From Euperipatoides rowelli (Eukaryota; Onychophora; Udeonychophora; Euonychophora; Peripatopsidae), in NCBI GenBank assembly GCA_003024985.2, contig PXIH01S0003723.1: 14,163 bases of DNA, one strand, 5' to 3'. Both the position numbers and the translations under genes were made by a program. Under the pieces are notes generated by a model that did not search any database, was not told the origin of the DNA, and worked only from the letters and a program-made list of their open reading frames with translations. Below are positions 7,150 through 14,163 of the stretch, piece by piece; position 1 is the first letter of the stretch, and each line of letters begins with the position of its first letter.

Positions 7150-7600
7150 TAGAGTGTATTATCAATGCTATTGTTAAATTTTGTCAATTTAATTTTATTT
7201 TGTAAAAAAAAATGGCAAGAGTTTACTTTCCGGACCACCCAATATGCTCTCCCAAACTGGCGTTAGAATAGTGAACAAAGCACTGATGAGGTGGGGGGGG
7301 GGGGGTGGAAAGAAGTGTTAAAATCTAAATTTTATACAATGTAGATAAGCTGATTGCGTCATCTATTGCATCATCTTAAACTCAAATCGAAGCAAACAGC
7401 AGATGTTTCTTTGATTAGTGTTTAAGATGATGTAATATATGACGCAATCAGTCATTTCTAACAATGTAAAAATAACTTTAGATTTTTAACGACTTTTTAA
7501 ATGAAATAAGAAAATTTGATCAATTAAGCATACATTTATTTGACAAAATAAAACTAAATTGACAAAATGTAACAGCATTGGCAATTTAATTCTACATTCT
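7150..7600. mobile_element. Large foldback (palindromic) element
   Basis: The outer arm at about 7160-7205 (TTTTGTCAATTTAATTTTAT) is the reverse complement, with few changes, of 7540-7580 (ATAAAACTAAATTGACAAAA). Inside it, 7309-7397 pairs with 7400-7497, including the exact block CTGATTGCGTCAT against ATGACGCAATCAG and a shared CATCATCTTAAAC block. The left arm carries about 90 unmatched bases, 7211-7308, including a run of 14 G. The inner part could fold into one nearly continuous hairpin. No coding sequence is present. Confidence 0.75.
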
Positions 7601-8334
7601 TTAGTATTAATATTTATTTTTAAATCCTTTTTATTACTTGAAATAAACTGACGTTTCATTACTATTCTTTCTCTTTTATTTGATATTTTGATGAAGTTGT
7701 AAATCAACCAATGAAAAACAAATGATCATTCTGCACCAGCTGATCAATTTCAGTTATCAGCAGAAAAGTCTTGTTCTTTTTATCTCTCCAACAAGTGCTT
7801 TTCATCTCTCAAGTAGATCCGCTACTTCTCTTCTTCCTAGTAAGAATAGAACCACAGGATCTGTTAAATGTTTCTAGAAAATGTTCAAGTATTATTACTT
7901 ATAAATGTTTTATCATTGAAGAATCAGATAACTTTCATATTAGTCAAGAGAATATTATTTTGGTATTCATCACTAGACCAATTAATGAGACAAGAATTTC
8001 CAAACTTGATCTACATTTTTTCGCTGGTGTTATTAATAGCTTATTAATAAATGATAAAATGGGGGAGGGGGGATAGCCTAATGAAAAAGAATCAAAATAA
8101 AATAAAAATGCGATGAAATATTTTATATATTACTAGCGAATAAAAGCCATGCAGTGGCTTTAAATAAGTTTTAAAAACGTACAGTATCACAGGCTGTTTT
8201 TGAGTAATTGGAGTTCCTATGTTTGCTATACAGTTGGACAGTAAACTTTCAATCTCCTTTTACTATAAATTTTCAAAAATTCACTCCTAAGGCAGGTAAC
8301 ATCACAAAGATCCCAAAATAGAATCAAACGGATC
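7601..8334. other. AT-rich DNA with one unrecognised open frame
   Basis: A 101-codon frame on the + strand (7771-8076) is open, but its composition is that of AT-rich noncoding DNA and it shows no motif known to me. It ends beside a G-rich patch at 8061-8072. I see no splice-site logic or homology that would make it a gene. Confidence 0.5.
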
Positions 8335-8945
8335 TGCTTTTTCAAACTTTTTTATTTCATCCTACCATCTAACATTAGGTCTTCCTTTCCATATGGTCAT
8401 TTTTTTTATCCTTTGGAAATCAGTTGAGTATTTTTGTAGTCAATCTATTATCTTTTCTTCTTGCTACATGCCCTGCTCATTTCCACTTTAAATTCTTTAC
8501 TCTTTTAATAATATCACAGACCTTTGGGTTCTAATTCAATCCTTTTTTTTATCTCTCCCTGTTACTCCTATCATGTACAGTACCTCTCCATAGTTTTTGA
8601 GAGATTTGTAGTTTTTGAATCATCTTTGCATTGAGTGTCCAAGTTTCTGCACCTCACTGGTCAAAGATTTTCCTTTTGAGACCTAAAGAAAGTTTTCCTT
8701 TTAAAATATTATTTAATTTTCAAAAAGCACTCCAGTCCATTTTCATTCTTCTGTTAAGTTCACACCTCTAGTTGTCACTTATAGTAGTGACTTGACCCTA
8801 TTAGACCTAGTTGTAGACTTCTTCAATTATTATATCATTCACTTCAATCTATTTAGGTTGCACATATTTTTTGAACATCACTTTAGTTTTTACTCAATTT
8901 ACTTTCAGATGAAAAAATGTTTTGTTTTTTAATATTGTTTTGCCT
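8335..8945 (-). mobile_element. Second LINE remnant: RT C-terminal region, different family
   Basis: On the - strand, from high to low coordinates, a block common in invertebrate endonuclease-reverse transcriptase LINEs can be read. KTKVMF lies at 8873-8890. Next come an IEVNDIIIEEV stretch, LNRRMKMDWSAF, KLSLGLKRKIFDQ, AETWTL at 8633-8650, a KLQISQ block, AGHVARRKDNR around 8462-8476, KILN, and GRPNVRW at 8365-8385 followed by DEIKK. Stops, a frameshift before GRP and a short deletion between FDQ and AETW show that it is dead. The catalytic RT motifs would lie beyond 8945 and are not seen, so only the 3' part inserted or survived. It is distinct from the LINE at 4212-5480. Confidence 0.82.
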
Positions 8946-9447
8946 GGGGTAGAGAGGGCCTATATCATGTGTTTGACGTTATTTCTGTAAAATAATACTG
9001 ATACTTTTGAAGTATAATAATTAAAATTTTGGCAAAACTTCTCTATAGCAATAAAAGATAAAATTAAGCTTTATGAAAGTGTCTATAACAATGTATATAC
9101 TGTATATCTTACACAACTGATATCATACCAAAGAAAAGGTTAAATATGTGTGCGAGAAAGTCATTTTTATGTAGGCCTCATTAATTCAATTAAGAATAAA
9201 TAAATAAATAAAGTGTGTGCATTGTTGGGTATCAAATGTAGATCAGGTTGTTGTTTTCCTACTCATACTTTTCCTCACTTCCATTCTTCACAAAAGAGTA
9301 TGAAATATTGTATAATATATTTAACATTAACATTCTACTGCATACATATTACATCTTTACGCTTCACTCGTAATATTATCTTTAAGCATTAGAATATTGT
9401 CAATTAATGTTCATGTGTTTACAAGACATGTTTACTTCTTCAGAGAA
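8946..9447. other. AT-rich spacer with AAAT microsatellite
   Basis: Nothing is recognised apart from AAAT repeats at 9195-9211 and a TA-rich patch near 9090-9110. No frame or motif suggests a gene. Confidence 0.6.
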
Positions 9448-10485
9448 TTTCTTTCTTGTGAAGATAAATTAGAAGACCATAATATGTCCATTCATTAGTA
9501 GATTGACTATTATGGAAGCCAAGCAATTCTTTATTGCAAAGATATAATGAGGAGAACCATGAAATGTCAGTCCATTAGTAGATTGACTATTATGGAAGAA
9601 ATAATAATTATTTATTGCAAAGGTAAAATGAGGGAATCGCAATATGTCAATCCATTAATAGATTGAGCATTGTGGAAGCCACAGCAATTCTTTATTGCAA
9701 AGATAAAATGAGGCAATCATATGTTAATTCATTAGTAGATTCACCATTATGGGAGCCACAGCAATTATTTATTGCAAAGAGAAAATGAGCAGAACCACAA
9801 TATGTCAATCAATTAGTAGATTAACCATTATGGAAGACACATCAATTCTTTATTTCAAAGATAAAATGTGGATAACCATAATATGTCTATCTATTAGTAG
9901 ATTAACTATTATGGAAGCCACAGCTGTTCTTTATTGCAAAGATAACATTAGGGAATCATGTCAATTCATTAGTAGATTGACCATTATGGAAGTCACGATA
10001 ATTCTTTATTGCAGAGATAAATGAGGATAATCACATGTCAATCCATTAGAAAATAGACCCTTATAGAAGCCACAGCAATTCTTTATTGCAAAGATGAAAT
10101 GAGAATCACAATATGTCAATCCATTAGTAGATTGACCATTATAGGTCACCACAATTCTTTATTACAAAGATAAAATGAGAATCCCAATATGTCAATCAAT
10201 AAGTAGATTGATCATTATAGAAACCACAACCATTCTTTATTGCAAAGATAAAATGAGGAGAACCACAATATATAATCCAATAATAGATTGATCATTATAG
10301 AAACCACAGCAATTCTTTATTGCAAAGATAAAATGAGGAGAATCACAAAATAATCAATTAGTAGATTGATCATTATAGAAGCCACAACAATTCTTTATTG
10401 CAAAGATAAAATGAGGAAAACCACAAAATGTCAATCCATTAACAATTTGATCATTATGTAAGCCAAAGAAATTCTTATGCTTTTT
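9448..10485. repeat. Minisatellite of about 80 bp per unit, 13 copies
   Basis: The landmark ATTAGTAGATT or a variant recurs near 9494, 9574, 9654, 9731, 9812, 9893, 9968, 10045, 10123, 10199, 10280, 10357 and 10438, a spacing of 75-81 bases. Each unit holds an ATTATGGAAGCCAC segment, GCAATTCTTTATTGC and an AAAGATAAAATGAGG segment. A partial unit starts the array near 9448. Units have diverged by small deletions and substitutions. The 91-codon frame at 9749-10024 is only the repeat read through. Confidence 0.93.
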
Positions 10486-11997
10486 ATTTAGACATTTTCT
10501 TGAACATTTTTCAAAATGGCAGTTTTTCAGTGAATTAAAGACTGTTATAAATGTCTTTCCGACTTATAGACATAATTGAGTACCGGTAACAAAAAAGATG
10601 GTTTATCGCCCAAGCTTATTTCACTAAATATTAGTACTGTAATATCTCCATTAGGAATTATTTTTTCTAAGTATAAGTTAAACTATTCTTTAATTTTATT
10701 AAACTATTTTTTTTAATTCCTATGAAAAGAAAAAAAAATGATCCCATATTTTTTTAATTCCTTGTCAAATTAAATCATAAATCGATTTTTATATCATCAA
10801 TACAGTCAATATTGCAATTATAATATTATTTAGTAGATTTGTAGCAGCATTTAACACTCTTAATATTGGGAAATTGGTTTATTTAGATTCTTTATAATAA
10901 ATATTATTTTTTGTATTAGTGAAAAAAAAAACATCAACCAATCAAAAGACCTATCTTATGTTTTCTTGCGGAGGGTTTGAAGTACATGGGACATCAGAAC
11001 AGCTGTTTGAAAGATGTGCAGACGATTTCTTATTTCTAACTCAAAACAAAAAAAAAAAGTGGCGAAATATTCCAAAATCAAAATAAATACTTATTTCTTC
11101 TCCATATTGTTTATTTTTTCAAACACTTACCACAAGGGGAAGGAACCCCTGAAGCTTTAAGATAGGACAGTATGCGTATTATTAAGTTCTTTGATGTCTT
11201 AGTCCCAAAACAAAATACAGTAAATAAGTGCTTTTAATTAAAAAATCTCTGAATGATTGATGTATTTTGTTTTTCACTGTTCATTATCGGCTTTTTTTTT
11301 CTTTTTTCAGAAAAATACCTGACAGCACGTTATAAAAACAAACGTTAATAATGCTCGCAGTTATAAATTACCGCGAAACATTCTATCTACATTTAATATT
11401 TTAAAAGCAGGCATTTGAGAGTAAAAAGGTTAACTCAGTTAATTAATTTTGATGTGTCTTTTGTTAATATACGCTAATGCTCCTGCATATACCAGTATTT
11501 GTAAGGTTAGTCTTGTTGTTTTCTCTTGGTCAGTTGAGAATTAAAGAACAATTGGCTATAAATCTTTCACAGCTGCTCCAATGCCCCACAGCAATTGAAA
11601 GGGTGAAATAGCAGGGGTATGGGTCCTTCTAGACAGCCACTTCATTATTACCTGTAATCAGATATACCTGAAAAGTGTTCAAGGTGTATATTTAAGAACT
11701 TAAGAAAAAAATTAAAATCTTAGGGCCACAAATATTTTTTTTTTTTTAACATTTTTAAATTCAATTTATTTATTAGATTCAATATACAGACATTTATTTA
11801 ATCTTGCTGATTTTCATATCAATATATTAAAAAAAAAATCTATTCTAGATAATTAAGATCGGATGAACTCCCCCAAAAAAAAAAATGGATTTCAATTGCT
11901 ATTTTTATTAAGAGGATTATTAATATTGATTGTCTTATTCGTTTAATAAATAATTTGAAGTCGTCTTTGATATAAATCAATATAATTTAAAATTAAA
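10486..11997. other. AT-rich DNA without a recognised gene
   Basis: Many A and T runs occur (for example 11047-11059, and T runs near 10707 and 11738). The least AT-rich parts, around 10970-11030 and 11570-11640, show no protein or RNA motif that I recognise. Confidence 0.55.
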
Positions 11998-12110
11998 TTT
12001 AATGCCGATTCTATCTGACTCGGCACTCCAACGACCAAGCTGGTTGCTGGTTCCGGGGGAAACCCTCCTCGGATTTTTATAAGAATAAAAAATATTTAAT
12101 GCCGATTCTA
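11998..12110 (+). mobile_element. Short GC-rich insert between 16-bp direct repeats
   Basis: TTTAATGCCGATTCTA occurs at 11998-12013 and again at 12095-12110. Between them are 81 bases: a GC-rich body with two potential hairpins (CCAACGACCA against TGGTTGCTGG, and GGG-AAA-CCC), then an A-rich tail before the right repeat. This fits a short retroposed RNA or truncated SINE with its target duplication. The source RNA is not recognised. The left repeat also pairs with the insert (TGCCGA against TCGGCA). Confidence 0.55.
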
Positions 12111-12256
12111 AATATCCAAATATTTAAAAAAAAAAAAATTGTAAAAATAGAGATTTATTAACACATAATTATGCATATTTCAATTAGCCTTGTTTGTCAA
12201 TGTTCGTTCACTGCATTTATAAAATGCTAGCAGAAGCACCTAGTGTTGCCCAGGAC

Positions 12257-12272
12257 CCCCCCCCCCCCNCAC
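12257..12272. repeat. C run with one ambiguous base
   Basis: A run of about 12 C residues is followed by an N at 12269. This is the only ambiguous base I noticed, and the run length is likely to be unreliable. Confidence 0.9.
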
Positions 12273-12608
12273 CCAAAAAAATATCCAAAAGTCTATTTTC
12301 ATTGTCTACACTATGCAACCTATCCACATGCCAAATTTCAAGTTTGTGCCATTGGGAAGTATGCTAAACAGTTCTGGGTCATTCCCTACTCCCAAAAATC
12401 AAAAAGTCTATTTTCCTTGTCTACAATACGCAACCTATCCAAATGCCAAATTTCAAGTTTGTGCCATGTTTGAATATCTAAACATTTCAGAGTCATTCCC
12501 CACCCCCAAAAATCAAAAAGTCTATTTTCCTTGTTTACACTATGCAACCTACCCAAATTCCAAATTTCAAGTTTGTGCCATGTTGGGAAGTATGCTATAT
12601 CCTGACTT
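12272..12608. repeat. Tandem repeat of about 115 bp, three copies
   Basis: The block GTCTATTTTC recurs at 12291, 12406 and 12520. Each copy continues with an ATGCAACCTA-like stretch, CCAAATTTCAAGTTTGTGCCAT, and a GGGAAGTATGCT or related segment leading to CCCAAAAA. The later copies agree most closely. The 114-bp spacing is divisible by three, so frames stay open on both strands through the array. These frames look like by-products, not genes. Confidence 0.9.
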
Positions 12609-12948
12609 ATCAATAAGGTTAGGATAAACACAAGTTGACTGTTTAACAATGAGAGTTATATCATCTAACTTTATGAACTGTCAATTGGCAGGTCAAAAGG
12701 GAGATTTATATTTTCATTTTAACTCCATGGTCTAACTTGTATTCCAGAAGAAAAACTTTTTGAACATATCAACCCAAATGTAAAGTTTTTTTATTTATTA
12801 ACGGATTGTCCCTTAAATCAGGTATACAGTTTATGGCATGTGCTCCAAGTGATTGTTGTACATAATTTGTACCTTTCAGTCTTAAGCTTTCTCCATACAT
12901 TGTTGCTTTTTCTCTATACAGAAATGAATTTCTGATCTTCCATAGCGA
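12609..12948. other. Unique AT-rich spacer
   Basis: A - strand frame covering 12769-13005 runs through here into the 23-bp repeat. Its middle part has ordinary amino-acid composition (for example RLKGTNYVQQSLGAHA) but matches no family I know, and it has no supporting context. Confidence 0.4.
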
Positions 12949-13016
12949 GAACAAAACAATTGTGAACATTAGAACAAAACAATTGTGAACATTAGAACAA
13001 AACAATTGTGAACATT
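12949..13016. repeat. 23-bp tandem repeat, three copies
   Basis: The unit GAACAAAACAATTGTGAACATTA is repeated at 12949-12971 and 12972-12994, with a nearly complete copy at 12995-13016. Copies are essentially identical, so the expansion is recent. Each has a CAATTG palindrome at its centre. Confidence 0.95.
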
Positions 13017-13117
13017 TTCGGCCGATTATTTATCATGAATTCCAATAAATTCACCAGAGTGGAATTAAGTTCAAAATGAAATATGGACATCATATTTTTC
13101 CATAAATCACAAAAAAA

Positions 13118-14163
13118 GTATCATCATCATTGGGTACATTCTCTGAGGCAGAGGTTCATCATCATCATCATCATTGAGTGTGTTCTCCGAGGTGAGGTTC
13201 ATCATTCATCATCATTGGGTGAGCTCTCCAAGGTTGAGGTTCATCATCATCATCATCATTGGATTCGCTCTCTGAGGTGGAGGTTCATCATTCATCATCA
13301 TTGTGTGCACTCTCCAAGGTTGAGGTTCATCATCATCATCATCATTGGGTGAGCTCTTCGAGGCAGAGGTTCATCATCATCATCATTGAGTGTGTTCTCC
13401 GAGGTAGAGGTTCATCATTCATCATCATTGTGTGCGCTCTCCAAGGTTGAGGTTCATCATCATCATCATTGGGTGTGCTCTCTGAGGTGGAGGTTCATCA
13501 TCGTCATCATCATTGAGTGCGTTCTCCGAGGTGAGGTTCATCATTCATTGTCATTGGGTGCACTCTCTGAGGCGGAGGTTCATCATCATTATCATTGAGT
13601 GTGTTCTCCAAGGTGGAGGTTCATCATTCATCACCATTGTGAGCACTCTCCAAGGTGGAGGTTCATCATCATCATCATCATTGGGTGCATTCTCAAGGTG
13701 GAGGTTCATCATCATCATCATCATTGAGTATGTACCCCAAGGAGGAGGATCATCATTCATCATCATTGAGTGTGTTCTCCGAGGTGGAGGTTCATCATTC
13801 ATCATCATTGGGTGCGTTCTGTGAGGCGGAGGTTCATCATCATCATCATTCTAGTGTGTTCTCCGAGGTGGAAGTTCATCATTCATCATCATTGGGTGCG
13901 CTCTCCAAGGTGGAGTTCGTCATCATCATCATCATTGAGTGTGTACTCCGAAGCAGAGGTTCATCATTCATCATCATTGAGTGTGTTCTCCGAGGCGGAG
14001 GTTCATCATTCATCATCATTGGATGCGCTCTCTGAGGCAGAAGTTCATCATCATCATAATTGAGTGTGTTCTCCGAGGCGGAGGTTCATCATTCATCATC
14101 ATTGGGTGCGCCTTCCGAGGCGGAGGTTCATCATCGTCATCATTGAGTGTGTTCTCCGAGGCG
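13118..14163. repeat. Minisatellite of 39-44 bp units, about 25 copies, continuing past the window
   Basis: The unit reads roughly as CTCCGAGGCGGAGGTTCATC, then ATTCATCATCATTGAGTGTGTT. The GAGGTTCAT landmark recurs about every 42 bases from 13151 to 14123. Two unit types, one with ATTCATCATCATT and one with an uninterrupted (ATC)n run, tend to alternate in the left part; later units are more often of the first type. Because units are near multiples of three, several frames stay open, giving His-rich, Ser-rich and Ile-rich translations on the + strand and Met/Asp/Pro-rich ones on the - strand. None looks like a real protein. Confidence 0.95.

Noticed and set aside
7771-8076. 101-codon frame as a gene
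   Set aside because: No motif, no splice or promoter context, and AT-rich composition. A frame of this length can arise by chance.
9749-10024. 91-codon frame in the 80-bp minisatellite
   Set aside because: It is repeat read-through; the internal ISRLTIMEA periodicity follows the DNA unit.
12769-13005. 78-codon frame on the - strand
   Set aside because: Its start lies in the 23-bp repeat and the remainder matches nothing I know. I found no supporting signal, though a coding exon cannot be fully excluded.
13083-14063. His-, Ser- or Ile-rich proteins on the + strand and Met/Asp/Pro-rich proteins on the - strand
   Set aside because: All are translations of the same 39-44-bp minisatellite in different frames. 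None has flanking unique coding sequence.
13118-14163. CRISPR array
   Set aside because: Units are contiguous variants of one sequence with no unique spacers, no cas genes are present, and the window is eukaryotic.

Overview
This is animal-type nuclear DNA: very AT-rich, gene-poor, and built mostly from dead transposable elements, foldback repeats and minisatellites. The evidence is eukaryotic: a Ty3/gypsy LTR retrotransposon of the K02A2.6/Mag type, two non-LTR (LINE) remnants, a tRNA-derived SINE, a polyadenylated processed gene copy and large tandem arrays. There are no operons, Shine-Dalgarno-led genes or CRISPR arrays. An invertebrate is most likely; a mollusc is only a guess.

Layout. 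1-820: simple sequence and A-rich DNA without a gene. About 820-4205, + strand: a decayed gypsy pol (reverse transcriptase, RNase H, integrase), a polypurine tract and a probable 3' LTR. Its RT is split by a SINE (1190-1492) and its integrase by an unassigned stretch of about 390 bp. About 4212-5480, - strand: a LINE reverse transcriptase remnant. Inside it sits the most notable object: an intronless, full-length, intact copy of a TEN1-like gene (telomere CST complex subunit) at 4572-4982. It has a polyadenylation signal, a 10-base A run and perfect 20-bp direct repeats on both sides, which are the marks of a LINE-mobilised processed retrocopy.

5480-9448: AT-rich DNA holding two inverted-repeat (MITE-like) elements, a large foldback element near 7150-7600, and a second, unrelated - strand LINE fragment (8335-8945). 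9448-10485: a minisatellite of about 80 bp per unit, each unit carrying small dyad symmetries. 10486-11997: AT-rich, nothing recognised. 11998-12110: a short GC-rich insert between 16-bp direct repeats. 12272-12608: three copies of a 115-bp repeat. 12949-13016: three copies of a 23-bp repeat. From about 13118 past the right edge: a 39-44-bp minisatellite, open in several reading frames.

The genes do not form a pathway. The only candidate functional protein is the TEN1-like retrocopy. The rest is a layered record of insertions: SINE into gypsy, and TEN1 copy into LINE.
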